DNA of 64,000 nucleotides, taken from positions 322,646-386,645 of the forward strand of contig NZ_JACHGT010000008.1 in assembly GCF_014202425.1 (NCBI RefSeq), given 5' to 3'. Positions 51,108-60,016 of this stretch are shown one piece after another. The stretch comes from Phytomonospora endophytica (lineage in GTDB: Bacteria; Actinomycetota; Actinomycetes; Mycobacteriales; Micromonosporaceae). The notes beneath the pieces were generated by a model, which did not search any database, was not told the DNA's origin, and saw nothing but the letters and a program-made list of their open reading frames with translations. How positions within the stretch are numbered: the first letter of the stretch is position 1; every line of letters begins with the position of its first letter. The position numbers and the translations under genes were made by a program.

Positions 51108-51683
51108 ATGGGAAACAAGGAGGCTCTGCTCGCCGGAGCCAAGACGTGCCTGCTCGACAAGGGCTTCGACCGCACCACCGTTCGCGACATCGCGACCGCG
51201 GCGGGCGTGAGCATGGCCGCCATCGGCTACCACTACGGCTCCCGCGAAAACCTGCTCTCCCAGGCGATATTCGCGATCCTCGACGAATGGGGGGACATCG
51301 CGGGCCGCGCCCTCATCCCCGCCGGCGACGACGCCACCGCCGAAGAGGCCTACATCCGCATGTGGGACGCCAACCTCGAACAGATCCGCGCCCACCCGCG
51401 CATGTGGCTCGTCTCGGTCGACCTGTTCATGCAGGCACAACGCCAGGACGACCTGCGCGGCATCCTCGCCGCGGGCATGCGCGAAGGCCGCAGCGGCCTC
51501 GCCGGGATCCTCACCAGCACCCCCGAGGAAGACGTCACCGACGAGACCAAGCGGACCGTCGGCATGGTCCAGATGGCGCTCATGTCAGGCGTGGCGATCC
51601 AGCTGCTGTCCGACCCGGAGAACGCGCCGACCGGCGCCGACATCCTCGCCGGACTCCGCGGACTGGTGAAGATCACCGAATAA
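51108..51683 (+). CDS. TetR family regulator of the carboxylesterase
   Basis: 191 residues. HTH: KEALLAGAKTCLLDKGFDRT, TVRDIATAAGVSMAAIGYHY, with YHYGSRENLL as recognition and cap. The C-terminal domain (EEAYIRMWDANLEQIRAHPR and the following helices) is not assigned to a ligand class. Start ATG at 51108 is 6 nt from TATGGT. Controls itself and the divergent esterase, judged by the operators at 51047-51071. Longer frames from 50838 are not used. Confidence 0.86.
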   Translation: MGNKEALLAGAKTCLLDKGFDRTTVRDIATAAGVSMAAIGYHYGSRENLLSQAIFAILDEWGDIAGRALIPAGDDATAEEAYIRMWDANLEQIRAHPRMWLVSVDLFMQAQRQDDLRGILAAGMREGRSGLAGILTSTPEEDVTDETKRTVGMVQMALMSGVAIQLLSDPENAPTGADILAGLRGLVKITE

Positions 51684-51813
51684 GCGGCCGGAGGCCGCCG
51701 CGAAAGGGCCGCAACCCGATCCCATGCCTGGCAGACGGTCTCGCTCGCCTCCCCAAGACCAGCAGAGCCCGGGAGACCGGCCTGGGCCGGGACCACCACC
51801 GGTTGCTATGGTC

Positions 51814-51893
51814 ACGACGGGCCGCGACTGGCGCGCTGGGATGGGCTCAACCATCGGGGAGCGGCCGCAGCTCCACCGCCGTGCGCCTGGGCC
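51814..51893 (+). promoter_or_regulatory. ZTP (pfl) riboswitch upstream of glyA
   Basis: Contains the two conserved halves of the ZTP/ZMP riboswitch: GGGCCGCGACTGGCGC (51819-51834) followed by GGGATGGGCTCAACCATCGG then GGAGCGGCC, and the 3' pseudoknot part CCGCCGTGCGCCTGGGC ending near 51893. ZTP riboswitches sense the folate-stress alarmone Z-nucleotide and are known upstream of glyA, purH, folD and similar one-carbon genes. A -10-like TATGGT stands at 51807-51812. The ribosome binding site of glyA follows 20-25 bases later. Coordinates are approximate. Confidence 0.85.
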
Positions 51894-51929
51894 TTCCTCA
51901 TGCAGCTTCCACCAATGGAGGGGTCCACC

Positions 51930-53366
51930 GTGTCCATCAGCACCGAGTCCACCGCGTTCCGGGCCGCCCTCGACGTGATCCGCTCCGTCGAACCCCGCGT
52001 GGCCGACGCCATCGGCCAGGAACTCGCCGACCAGCGCGAATCGCTCAAGCTGATCGCCAGCGAGAACTACGCCTCCCCGGCCGTCCTGCTCACCATGGGC
52101 AACTGGTTCAGCGACAAGTACGCCGAAGGCACCATCGGCCGCCGCTTCTACGCCGGCTGCCGCAACGTCGACACCGTCGAGTCGGTCGCCGCCGAACACG
52201 CCAAGGCCCTCTTCGGCGCCCCGCACGCCTACGTCCAGCCGCACTCCGGCATCGACGCCAACCTCGTCGCCTTCTGGGCGATCCTCGCCGCCAAGATCGA
52301 GGCGCCGTTCCTCACCGAACACACCGCCAAGCACGTCAACGACCTCAGCGAAGAGGACTGGGCCGTCCTCCGCCGCGCCCTCGGCGACCAGCGGATGCTC
52401 GGCATGTCCCTCGACGCCGGCGGCCACCTCACCCACGGCTTCCGCCCCAACATCTCCGGCAAGATGTTCGAGCAGCGCTCCTACGGCACCGACCACCAGA
52501 CCGGCCTGCTCGACTACGACGCCCTGCGCAGCGCCGCCCGCGAGTTCCGGCCCCTGATCATCGTCGCCGGATACTCCGCCTACCCGCGACTGGTCAACTT
52601 CCGCCTCGTCCGCGAGATCGCCGACGAGGTCGGCGCGACCCTCATGGTCGACATGGCCCACTTCGCCGGACTCGTCGCCGGCAAGGTCCTCACCGGCGAC
52701 TTCGACCCGGTCCCGCACGCCCAGATCGTCACCACGACGACGCACAAGTCCCTCCGCGGCCCCCGCGGCGGCATGGTGCTGTGCCAGCCCGAACTCGCCG
52801 AGCAGGTCGACCGCGGCTGCCCCATGGTCCTCGGCGGACCGCTGCCGCACGTCATGGCCGCCAAGGCCGTCGCCCTCGCCGAGGCCCGCACGCCGGACTT
52901 CCAGAACTACGCGCAGCGCATCGTCGACAACTCCCGCGCCCTCGCCGAAGGGCTGCTCAAGCGCGGCGCCACGCTCGTCACCGGCGGTACCGACAACCAC
53001 CTCGTGCTCATCGACGTGTCGTCGTACGGGATCACCGGCCGCCAGGCCGAGGCCGCGCTGCTCGACTCGGGCGTGGTCACCAACCGCAACTCCGTCCCGC
53101 AGGACCCCAACGGCGCCTGGTACACCTCCGGCGTGCGCATCGGGACGCCCGCGCTCACCACGCGCGGCCTCGGCACCGCCGAGATGGACGAGGTCGCCGC
53201 ACTGATCCACACCGTGCTCGACGCGACCACGCAGGGCACGACGAAGTCGGGCGCCCCGTCGAAGGCGACGCACGTCCTCGACGCGAAGGTGTCGGAGAGC
53301 GTCGCGACGCAGGCGGCGGAACTGCTCAGCGGGTTCCCGCTGTACCCGTCGGTCGACCTCGGGTAG
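51930..53366 (+). CDS. glyA: Serine hydroxymethyltransferase
   Basis: 478 residues, the longer actinobacterial form. PLP-dependent; converts serine and tetrahydrofolate to glycine and methylene-tetrahydrofolate. Motifs: [42 protein letters not shown] (insert), [13 protein letters not shown] and the PLP-lysine loop [17 protein letters not shown] at 51930 has GGAGGGG six nt before it; the frame upstream to 51900 is the riboswitch end. Controlled by the ZTP riboswitch at 51814-51893. A strong terminator follows. Confidence 0.95.
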   Translation: MSISTESTAFRAALDVIRSVEPRVADAIGQELADQRESLKLIASENYASPAVLLTMGNWFSDKYAEGTIGRRFYAGCRNVDTVESVAAEHAKALFGAPHAYVQPHSGIDANLVAFWAILAAKIEAPFLTEHTAKHVNDLSEEDWAVLRRALGDQRMLGMSLDAGGHLTHGFRPNISGKMFEQRSYGTDHQTGLLDYDALRSAAREFRPLIIVAGYSAYPRLVNFRLVREIADEVGATLMVDMAHFAGLVAGKVLTGDFDPVPHAQIVTTTTHKSLRGPRGGMVLCQPELAEQVDRGCPMVLGGPLPHVMAAKAVALAEARTPDFQNYAQRIVDNSRALAEGLLKRGATLVTGGTDNHLVLIDVSSYGITGRQAEAALLDSGVVTNRNSVPQDPNGAWYTSGVRIGTPALTTRGLGTAEMDEVAALIHTVLDATTQGTTKSGAPSKATHVLDAKVSESVATQAAELLSGFPLYPSVDLG

Positions 53367-53377
53367 TGAACGGACGT

Positions 53378-53409
53378 GAAGCGCCCGGCGGGTTTCCGCC
53401 GGGCGCTTC
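53378..53409 (+). terminator. Terminator after glyA
   Basis: Perfect 14-bp stem (53378-53391 with 53396-53409), GTTT loop, followed by TTCG. It overlaps the space to the convergent gene ending at 53417. Confidence 0.82.
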
Positions 53410-53416
53410 TTCGTGC

Positions 53417-54007
53417 TCAGACGTTCGGGGGGAAGTAGTCGAGGACCTCGCCGCGCGGCAGGAGATAGCCGTGGCCGCGACGGTCGGGGGCGCGGCCGGC
53501 GAGGTTCTCCGCGTCGTCGGCGCCCGAGGCCTCGACGCCGGTCAGGGCGAGGCTGAACGGGACGCGCGCGAACACCTGCCGCGCGATGTCGGCGAGCCAG
53601 TCGTTGAGGGGGACGTTGTGGTCCGGCTCGACCTCGTGGACGCCGTCGCCCCAGATCGGGACCTTCGCGTTGTCGAGAGCGCCGGTCGGGAGGCAGAAGT
53701 CGAGCCAGTCGCTGTAGCCCCCGCCTCGGACGGCCATGCAGGTGCAGACCACGCGCTCGCCCGTGGGGAGGCGGACGCGCCCGTCGAGGCTTCCGTACTC
53801 GGTCAGGGACGCCACCGTGCACGGAGTCGGGGTCCACTCTTCTGCCTGACCGTGCCTTCCGAAGCACCCCTCCACTCCTGCCGCCGACCACATGGTCTTC
53901 AGGGCCTCGTCGAGCCGTGCGTCGTCGGTGGACCCGAGATCGACGGCGAGTTCGTAGTAGAAACCGGCCCAGTTGTCGGCGACGTGAAAGGAGGCGGGAT
54001 CAGGCAT
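53417..54007 (-). CDS. Unknown protein
   Basis: 196 residues, acidic, no signal or membrane segment. I do not recognise the family. It starts with MPDPASFHVADNWAGFYYEL, contains a Cys-rich middle (GVEGCFGRHG, CTVASLTEYG, VVCTCMAVRGGGYSDW) and ends with YLLPRGEVLDYFPPN; the aromatic and Gly pattern suggests a compact beta-rich cytosolic fold. The gene continues open upstream but this Met begins the conserved-looking region. Convergent with glyA. Confidence 0.55.
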   Translation of the reverse strand: MPDPASFHVADNWAGFYYELAVDLGSTDDARLDEALKTMWSAAGVEGCFGRHGQAEEWTPTPCTVASLTEYGSLDGRVRLPTGERVVCTCMAVRGGGYSDWLDFCLPTGALDNAKVPIWGDGVHEVEPDHNVPLNDWLADIARQVFARVPFSLALTGVEASGADDAENLAGRAPDRRGHGYLLPRGEVLDYFPPNV

Positions 54008-54054
54008 AGCGCGATCATCGAGCGCCGCCGCGCCCACCGCCACCTCTTCCCCGC

Positions 54055-54597
54055 CTACCCCTCGCGCGCCGCCCGCCACTCCTCCGCCAGCAACCCCAGC
54101 ACCACCTCGTCCAGGAACTCCCCCAGCACCCACGCCGACGATCGCAGCAGCCCCTCGCGCACGAACCCGTTGCGTTCGGCCGCGCTCAACATCCCGTGGT
54201 TGTCGGCGAGGGTCTCGATCTGCATGCGGTGCAGTCCGCGCACGACGAAGCCGTAGTGGCACAGGATCGCGACCACGTCCGTCCCGTACCCCTTGCCGCG
54301 CGCGGACGGCAGCAGCCCGAGGCCGATGTGCGCCGACCGGTGGTGTGTGTCGATGCCCCAGAACGACGCGGTTCCGACGAGGGCGCCGCCCTCGCGTTCG
54401 ACGACGGAGAAGGAGACGCGCCCCTCCTCCTTGTCGTCGACGACGAGCCGGGGGTCGGTCGTGCCCGGCGTGAGCGGCCGCCACGGCTTGCCGTCGGCCC
54501 GCGAGCCGACGACCACGTCCTCGTAGAGGCCCGTCAAGAGGATCGGGATGTCCTCGTCGTACCGCGCCCGCAGGACGACCTTTTCGCCGCTCAGCAT
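54055..54597 (-). CDS. GNAT family N-acetyltransferase (RimJ/RimL-like)
   Basis: 180 residues. The acetyl-CoA loop is LGLLPSARGKGYGTD and the surrounding elements (VGTASFWGIDTHHRSAHIGL; MQIETLADNHGMLSAAERNG) are the typical RimJ/L-type GNAT pattern. These enzymes acetylate N-termini of proteins, amines or antibiotics. AAGGGGAG stands 6 nt before the ATG. No linked target gene. Confidence 0.85.
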   Translation of the reverse strand: MLSGEKVVLRARYDEDIPILLTGLYEDVVVGSRADGKPWRPLTPGTTDPRLVVDDKEEGRVSFSVVEREGGALVGTASFWGIDTHHRSAHIGLGLLPSARGKGYGTDVVAILCHYGFVVRGLHRMQIETLADNHGMLSAAERNGFVREGLLRSSAWVLGEFLDEVVLGLLAEEWRAAREG

Positions 54598-54651
54598 TGA
54601 CGACTCCCCTTCGGCCGATGCAAAGAGTCAGAGCGTAACCAAAGGCCGCGG

Positions 54652-55032
54652 CTAGAACATTCCGTTCCCGTTCGCCGCCTCCTCCGGCACCGGCTGCATC
54701 ACGTCCCAGTGCTCGACGATCAGCCCGTCGGAGAGCCGGAAGATGTCGACGATCGCCGTTCCCGCCTGCCCCGGCACGCGCACGCCGTGGACGTGCCCGA
54801 CGACGTGGTCGCCTTCGGCGTACAGCGCCTTGACCTCGGCGTGCAGGTCGGGGAACTCCTCGGCGATCTGGGCGACGAAGGCCGCGAAGCCGTCGATCCC
54901 GTCGGCGATGCGCGGGTTGTGCTGGACGTAGTCCGGCCCGATCAGGGCGCGGGCGGCGGTGAAGTCCTTGTCGTTGATGGCGGCCTGGTAGAAGGCGCGC
55001 ACGGTCTCCTTGTTGCGGGTGAGCTGGTCCAC
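54652..55032 (-). CDS. SnoaL-like / NTF2-fold protein (ester cyclase type)
   Basis: 126 residues, one NTF2-like domain: TVRAFYQAAINDKDFTAARA, GPDYVQHNPRIADGIDGFAA, GVRVPGQAGTAIVDIFRLSD, VEHWDVMQPVP. Proteins of this group isomerise or hydrate small substrates or are of unknown function. AAGGAG precedes the GTG start. Divergent from a TetR gene with a GTAGNNCTAY motif pair between them, so it is the probable regulated target. Confidence 0.85.
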   Translation of the reverse strand: MDQLTRNKETVRAFYQAAINDKDFTAARALIGPDYVQHNPRIADGIDGFAAFVAQIAEEFPDLHAEVKALYAEGDHVVGHVHGVRVPGQAGTAIVDIFRLSDGLIVEHWDVMQPVPEEAANGNGMF

Positions 55033-55058
55033 GAGGGGATCTCCTTAACTGAACAGCT

Positions 55059-55082
55059 GTAGCGCTATGACTGTAGTCCTAC
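55059..55082. promoter_or_regulatory. Candidate TetR operator between SnoaL-like and TetR genes
   Basis: GTAGCGCTAT (55059-55068) and GTAGTCCTAC (55073-55082), a direct repeat of the palindrome GTAGNNCTAY with 14-bp period. The second copy ends 11 bases before TACAAT, the -10 box of the TetR gene. Confidence 0.5.
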
Positions 55083-55106
55083 TTGTCCGCCAATACAATG
55101 GCCGTC

Positions 55107-55697
55107 ATGACCGAGACGCGCGCCCGCAACCGGCGCGGCCAGGGCGAGCTCCTGCGCGCCGAGATCGAGAGCGCGGCCATGCGCCTGCTCGACGAGCTCG
55201 GCGACGACGAGGCCCTCTCCCTGCGTGCCGTCGCCCGCGAGGTCGGCATCGCCGCGACCTCCGTCTACCTGCACTTCGCCGACCGCGACGCCCTCGTCCT
55301 CGCCGTCCTCCGGCGTTTCCAGCGCGAGACCGCGGCCGAGGCCGACGCCGCCGAGGCGAGCGCGGCCGACCCGCTCGGGAAACTCCGCGCGCGCGTCCTC
55401 CGGGTCGGCGCGAGCGCCCACGAGCACGCCGGCCTCTACAAGGTCCTGCACGAGAGCGCCCTGAACCGCCGCGTCGACATGTCCTTCAAACGCTCCATCG
55501 CCGAGGACACGACCGCCGCCGTCCGCCGCTGCATGGACGCCGGCGCCATCCCCGACGGCGACGCCGAGGAGGTGTCCCTCGACCTGCGCGCGGCCGTCCA
55601 CGGCGCGGTGTCCATGCGGGTCAACCAGCCCGACGCGACCTGGCCGCCGCTGGCCGCGCAGATCGAGCGCCTCCTGCGCAAGATCACCGCCGGGTGA
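55107..55697 (+). CDS. TetR family regulator (TetR_C WHG-like)
   Basis: 196 residues. HTH: LLRAEIESAAMRLLDELGDD, LSLRAVAREVGIAATSVYLH, FADRDALVLAVLRRF; the C-terminal domain begins ADPLGKLRARVLRVGASAHE. I place the start at ATG 55107, 7 nt after TACAAT; the ATG at 55098 would lie over that -10 box. Divergent from a SnoaL-like gene and directly upstream of the ECF41 sigma factor. Confidence 0.85.
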   Translation: MTETRARNRRGQGELLRAEIESAAMRLLDELGDDEALSLRAVAREVGIAATSVYLHFADRDALVLAVLRRFQRETAAEADAAEASAADPLGKLRARVLRVGASAHEHAGLYKVLHESALNRRVDMSFKRSIAEDTTAAVRRCMDAGAIPDGDAEEVSLDLRAAVHGAVSMRVNQPDATWPPLAAQIERLLRKITAG

Positions 55698-55700
55698 TCC

Positions 55701-55727
55701 GGTCACATTCCCCGCGCGCGCTCCGTC
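55701..55727 (+). promoter_or_regulatory. ECF41-type promoter in front of sigJ-like gene
   Basis: GGTCACA, 16 bp, CGTC. ECF41 sigma factors are known to use a -35 TGTCACA and a -10 CGTC at this spacing, so the sigma factor that follows probably activates its own gene. Position is 4-30 bases after the TetR stop. Confidence 0.7.
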
Positions 55728-55761
55728 ATCCTGTTGAGGACCGACCCAGGAGGCGCCACCG

Positions 55762-56631
55762 ATGACCACCCCCGACCAGCTCGCCGCCCGTTTCGAGGAG
55801 CACCGCCCGCACCTGCGCGCCGTGGCCTACCGCATGCTCGGCTCGCTCGCCGAGGCCGAGGACGCCGTGCAGGAGGGCTGGTTGCGGCTGAGCCGCGCCG
55901 ACGCCGGTGAGGTCGGCAACCTCGGCGGCTGGCTCACCACCGTCGTCGGCCGCGTCTGCCTTGACATGCTCCGCTCGCGCAAGTCCCGCCGCGAGGATCC
56001 TTTCGGTGACTTCGCGCCCGAGCCGATCCTGTCGCGCCCGGGCGGTGTCGACCCCGAGCAGGAGGCGCTGCTCACCGACTCCGTCGGGCTCGCCCTCCTC
56101 GTCGTCCTGGAGACCCTGAGCCCCGCCGAACGCCTCGCCTTCGTCCTGCACGACATGTTCGGCCTGTCCTTCGAGGCGATCGCGCCGATCGTGGACCGCT
56201 CGACGGCCGCCGCCCGGCAGCTCGCCAGCCGCGCCCGCCGCCGCGTCCAGGAAACCGTCGTCACGCCCGATCCGGACCTCGCGCGCCAGCGGGAGGTCGT
56301 CGACGCGTTCCTCGCCGCCGCCCGCGGCGGCGACTTCGAGGCGCTCGTCTCGGTCCTCGATCCCGGCATCGTCATGCGCATCGACGGCCCGATCGCCGCG
56401 CTCGTCGGCCCCGAGACGATCGCGTCCCGCGCGATCATGTTCGCCGGAGGCCCCGACCGGGTCGCGGTCCCGCTGCTGGTCAACGGCGTGGCCGGCATGT
56501 TGTCGGTGGACGACGGGAAGCCGTTCACGCTCATGGCCTACACCGTCGTCGACGGCAAGGTCGTCGCCATCGACGCCATCTCCGACCCCGCGCGCCTGGC
56601 CGCGCTGGACCTGGCGTTCCTGGATCTGTGA
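55762..56631 (+). CDS. sigJ: ECF41-family RNA polymerase sigma factor (SigJ-like)
   Basis: 289 residues. Sigma regions 2 (VAYRMLGSLAEAEDAVQEGWLR) and 4 (LSPAERLAFVLHDMFGLSFE, RSTAAARQLASRARRR) are followed by a SnoaL-like C-terminal domain (residues about 175-289, with VVDAFLAAARGGDFEALVSV and YTVVDGKVVAIDAISDPARL). The extra domain in ECF41/SigJ acts as built-in inhibitor and activator in place of an anti-sigma factor. AGGAGG lies 8 nt before the ATG. A matching ECF41 promoter is directly upstream. The COE partner gene usually linked to ECF41 is not present nearby. Confidence 0.9.
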   Translation: MTTPDQLAARFEEHRPHLRAVAYRMLGSLAEAEDAVQEGWLRLSRADAGEVGNLGGWLTTVVGRVCLDMLRSRKSRREDPFGDFAPEPILSRPGGVDPEQEALLTDSVGLALLVVLETLSPAERLAFVLHDMFGLSFEAIAPIVDRSTAAARQLASRARRRVQETVVTPDPDLARQREVVDAFLAAARGGDFEALVSVLDPGIVMRIDGPIAALVGPETIASRAIMFAGGPDRVAVPLLVNGVAGMLSVDDGKPFTLMAYTVVDGKVVAIDAISDPARLAALDLAFLDL

Positions 56632-56709
56632 GGGACGTGGGGGGCGGGCGCTCCGTGCTCGACCCGTCCCCCGATCAACCTCCGGGGCCAGCAACGCCAT
56701 ACTGTCCGC

Positions 56710-58032
56710 ATGCGTCGCCTTCGGCCACATAGGACCGCCTGGGTCCTCGGTGTGGTCGCCGCTGTCATCGTCCTGTCCGCCGCCGCCGCCATCTGGATCA
56801 CCACGCTCTCGGCGACCGCCGCCGAACCCGAGATCGACTGGCGTCACACCCTCGCCGGGCCGCGGCCCCCCGAGGCCGTCGCGACGGGCACGTCCGTGGT
56901 CACCTTCGCCGACAGGACCGTGACCGCCCTCGACGCCGCCACCGGCGAGATGCGCTGGCAGGTGCCCGAGGCCGAGGGCCCGATCCGGGTCACCGCCGAC
57001 GCCGTCGTCTTCGCGCGCGGCCCGCTGATCACCGTCTACGAGCTGAGCACCGGCGCCGAACGCTTCACCTACGAGTCGGAGCTCGGGCACAACCCGCCGT
57101 TCTTCGCCGTCAGCGACGACACCCTCTACACCGCCGAACGTGTCGGCAGGGAACGCGAGATCGTCGCGACCGAGCTGGCCACCGCCGAGCGCCGCTGGCA
57201 CCGGCGTTACGCCGCCGAGGTCGCCGTCGCCACGCCCGTCCTGCCCGACCCGGTCGACCAGTCGCTCGGTTCGGCCAAGGAGCTGCGGCTGGCGGCGTCC
57301 TCGCCGGTCGTCTACGCCAACATCGGCCTGCGTGAGGACGGTGACGAGAAGACCGTGGCGCTCGACGCCGAGAACGGCGACACCGTCGGCCGGCCGTCGA
57401 CGCTCATGGACCTCGACGTCTACCCGATCGTGGCCGTGCACGGCGGGCGCGTCGCCACCGTCGGCGCGCACGACGGGTGCCTGACCGACGTCATCGTCTA
57501 CGACCCGGCCTCGCACCGCGGCGAGACGGTCGCGTTCGGCGCCGACTGCGCGGCGGCCGCCTCGATCCTCGTGCCCGGCGACGTGCTGCTCGGGCAGAAC
57601 GTCAACGGTTTCCCGCAGGTCGTCGACCCCTCGACGGGCGGCGTGCGCTGGACGGCGTCGGCGTTGGGCACGACCCGCGCGTTCCGTGACCCGGTCGTGG
57701 CCTACAGCCCGGCGACCGCCGAAGAGGCCCTCGTCATGGTCGAGATCACCGGCGGGGCCGCGCCCTGGGAGGCCGAGGACACCGCGCCTCCGCCGGAGAA
57801 GACCAACATCGTCGGCGATCTCGTGCTCAGCTCGACCGGCACCCTGCCGACCGAGGCCGCGCCAAAGGACTCCGTCGCCACGACCGCCTATGACCTGGGC
57901 TTCGACAAGCTGATGTGGTACCAGCCGGGCGCGCGGCTGGTCGCGATCACCGACACCCACCTCATCCTCGCCCTCACCTCGGGCGCCTTCGGCGCGCAGA
58001 AACCGGCGACCCTGGCGGCGGTCCCGCTCTGA
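56710..58032 (+). CDS. Membrane-anchored PQQ-like beta-propeller protein
   Basis: 440 residues. A basic N-terminus and one membrane helix (WVLGVVAAVIVLSAAAAIWI), with the rest outside the cell. The exported part has PQQ-like/quinoprotein propeller blades (VTALDAATGEMRWQVPEAEG, ELATAERRWHRRYAAEVAVA, VDPSTGGVRWTASAL). No enzyme residues or lipobox are evident, so it is probably a binding or scaffold protein. CATACT lies 6 nt before the ATG, suggesting a leaderless message. Located between the ECF41 sigma factor and the ABC exporter. Confidence 0.78.
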   Translation: MRRLRPHRTAWVLGVVAAVIVLSAAAAIWITTLSATAAEPEIDWRHTLAGPRPPEAVATGTSVVTFADRTVTALDAATGEMRWQVPEAEGPIRVTADAVVFARGPLITVYELSTGAERFTYESELGHNPPFFAVSDDTLYTAERVGREREIVATELATAERRWHRRYAAEVAVATPVLPDPVDQSLGSAKELRLAASSPVVYANIGLREDGDEKTVALDAENGDTVGRPSTLMDLDVYPIVAVHGGRVATVGAHDGCLTDVIVYDPASHRGETVAFGADCAAAASILVPGDVLLGQNVNGFPQVVDPSTGGVRWTASALGTTRAFRDPVVAYSPATAEEALVMVEITGGAAPWEAEDTAPPPEKTNIVGDLVLSSTGTLPTEAAPKDSVATTAYDLGFDKLMWYQPGARLVAITDTHLILALTSGAFGAQKPATLAAVPL

Positions 58033-58066
58033 TTGTGGCGGATGCCACAAAAACCCGCGTTTGACC

Positions 58067-58080
58067 TGAACCGCGGTTCA
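58067..58080. promoter_or_regulatory. Palindrome TGAACCGCGGTTCA upstream of the ABC exporter
   Basis: Perfect 14-bp palindrome in the 154-bp region before the exporter operon. A shorter stem-loop (TTGTGGC/GCCACAA) lies at 58033-58050 right after the propeller gene stop. Confidence 0.5.
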
Positions 58081-58132
58081 TGGGGCACGCTCGGCCTGCG
58101 CTCACCGCGAAATCCACTACACGGCGGCGGTT

Positions 58133-58146
58133 AGTGAGCGCACACT
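58133..58146. promoter_or_regulatory. Palindrome AGTGAGCGCACACT upstream of the ABC exporter
   Basis: 12 of 14 positions are palindromic; sequences of the form AGTGAGCGCTCACT are frequent TetR/PadR-type sites in actinomycetes. It lies 40 bases before the exporter start, close to the promoter. The regulator is not adjacent. Confidence 0.45.
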
Positions 58147-58186
58147 CTCAAGGCGGACTTTCGCAAGACGGGTAGGGAGGCCTGGC

Positions 58187-60016
58187 ATGAGCTCACCGGC
58201 CACGCGTGAGGTGACACTCACGCGCGCGCAGAAGAACGGCGGACCACCCGGCGAACCACCGCCGTCCAAGGGCGACGGCCGGACGCTGCTGCGGTTGCTG
58301 CGGGTCTATCTGCGGCCGTACCGCAAGCCGATCCTGTGGCTGGTCGGCCTGCAGCTGGTGTCCACGATCGCGATGCTCTACCTGCCGACGCTCAACGCCG
58401 ACATCATCGACAACGGCGTCGTCAAGGGCGACACCTCGCACATCATGCGGCTCGGCGGGATCATGCTGGCGATCACGCTGGTGCAGATCCTCGCCTCGGT
58501 CGGGGCGGTCTACTACGCCGCCCGCACGGCGATGGCCGTCGGCCGGGACGTGCGCGCGGGGATCTTCGACCACGTGCAGTCCTTCTCGGTGCGCGAGGTC
58601 GGCCAGTTCGGCGCGCCCTCGCTGATCACCCGCACGACCAACGACGTGCAGCAGGTCCAGATGCTGGTGTTCCTGGCCTTCATCCTGCTGGTCTCGGCGC
58701 CGGTGATGGCCTTCGGCGGCGTGATCATGGCCGTCGGTGTCGACGCGCCCCTGTCAGGACTGCTGCTGATCGTCGTGCCGATCCTGATCGCCTCGGTCGC
58801 GCTGATCGTGCGCCGGATGGGACCCCTGTTCCGGTCCATGCAGGTCCGCATCGACGAGGTCAACCGGGTGATGCGCGAGCAGATCACCGGTATCCGGGTG
58901 ATCCGCGCGTTCGTCCGCGACGACTACGAGCAGAAGCGCTTCGCGGGCGCCAACACCGAACTGATGGGCGTGTCGGTCGGCGTGGGCCGCCTGATGGCGT
59001 GGATGTTCCCGACGGTCATGCTCGTCATGAACGTCTCCAGCGTCGCGGTGATGTGGTTCGGCGCGCACCGGATCGCTGGCGGCGGCATGGAGATCGGTTC
59101 GCTGACGGCGTTCCTCGCCTACCTGATGCAGATCCTCATGTCGGTGATGATGGCGACCTTCGTGCTGATCATGCTGCCGCGCGCGCAGGTCAGCGCCGGC
59201 CGCATCCAGGAGGTCCTGGACACCCGGACGAGCCTGACGCTCGATCCCGACCCGGTGACCGCGCTGCCCGAGCACGGGCAGCTGGAGTTCCGTTCGGTCG
59301 ACTTCCGTTACCCGGGCGCGGCCGAACCGGTCCTGTGCGGCATCGACCTCGTCGCGCATCCCGGGCAGACCACGGCGATCATCGGTTCGACGGGCAGCGG
59401 GAAGACGACCCTGCTGAACCTCATCCCGCGCCTGTTCGACGTGACCGCCGGCGAAGTCCTCGTCGACGGCGTCGACGTGCGGCGGCTCTCGCCCGAGACA
59501 CTGTCCAGTGTGGTCGGTCTGGTGCCGCAGAAGCCGTACCTGTTCAGCGGCACCATCGCCTCGAACCTGCGTTACGGCAACCCCGCGGCCACCGACGAGG
59601 ATCTGTGGCGGGCCCTGGAGGTCGCGCAGGCCGCCGACTTCGTGCGCGCCAAGGACGAGGGCCTCGAAGCCCCGATCGGCCAGGGCGGCACGAACGTCTC
59701 CGGTGGGCAGCGCCAGCGTCTGGCGATCGCGCGGATGCTGGTCGCCGAACCCGAGATCTACCTCTTCGACGACTCCTTCTCGGCGCTCGACTACGCCACC
59801 GACGCCGCCCTGCGGGCCGCGCTGGCGCGCGAGACCGGGGACGCCACGGTCGTCATCGTCGCGCAGCGCGTGTCGACGATCCGCAACGCCGACCGCATCG
59901 TGGTCCTCGACGAGGGCCGCGTCGTGGGGACGGGAACGCACGACGAACTGATGGAAGGCAACGAGACCTACCGGGAGATCGTGCTGTCGCAGCACAGTGA
60001 GCAGGAGGCGGCGTGA
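58187..60016 (+). CDS. ABC exporter half, degenerate ATP site
   Basis: 609 residues: six-helix exporter domain (residues about 45-330) and nucleotide-binding domain. Walker A IIGSTGSGKTTLLNL, signature VSGGQRQRLAIARML. Walker B ends in YLFDDSFSALDYA, with Asp where the catalytic Glu should be, and the H-loop His is replaced by Gln (IVAQRVST). This is the non-catalytic half of a heterodimeric exporter of TM287/BmrC type. GGGAGG precedes the ATG. The next gene starts inside its stop codon (GTGA). Confidence 0.9.
   Translation: MSSPATREVTLTRAQKNGGPPGEPPPSKGDGRTLLRLLRVYLRPYRKPILWLVGLQLVSTIAMLYLPTLNADIIDNGVVKGDTSHIMRLGGIMLAITLVQILASVGAVYYAARTAMAVGRDVRAGIFDHVQSFSVREVGQFGAPSLITRTTNDVQQVQMLVFLAFILLVSAPVMAFGGVIMAVGVDAPLSGLLLIVVPILIASVALIVRRMGPLFRSMQVRIDEVNRVMREQITGIRVIRAFVRDDYEQKRFAGANTELMGVSVGVGRLMAWMFPTVMLVMNVSSVAVMWFGAHRIAGGGMEIGSLTAFLAYLMQILMSVMMATFVLIMLPRAQVSAGRIQEVLDTRTSLTLDPDPVTALPEHGQLEFRSVDFRYPGAAEPVLCGIDLVAHPGQTTAIIGSTGSGKTTLLNLIPRLFDVTAGEVLVDGVDVRRLSPETLSSVVGLVPQKPYLFSGTIASNLRYGNPAATDEDLWRALEVAQAADFVRAKDEGLEAPIGQGGTNVSGGQRQRLAIARMLVAEPEIYLFDDSFSALDYATDAALRAALARETGDATVVIVAQRVSTIRNADRIVVLDEGRVVGTGTHDELMEGNETYREIVLSQHSEQEAA

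Noticed and set aside
51092-54256. 1054-codon plus-strand open frame across TetR, riboswitch and glyA
   Set aside because: It is a shadow frame of high-GC coding DNA, rich in Arg/Pro/His repeats with no domain. TetR, the ZTP riboswitch and glyA explain the region.
58033-58050. TTGTGGC/GCCACAA stem-loop as terminator of the propeller gene
   Set aside because: Only 7 bp and followed by A rather than U on the plus strand; left as a possible operator mentioned with the neighbouring palindrome.
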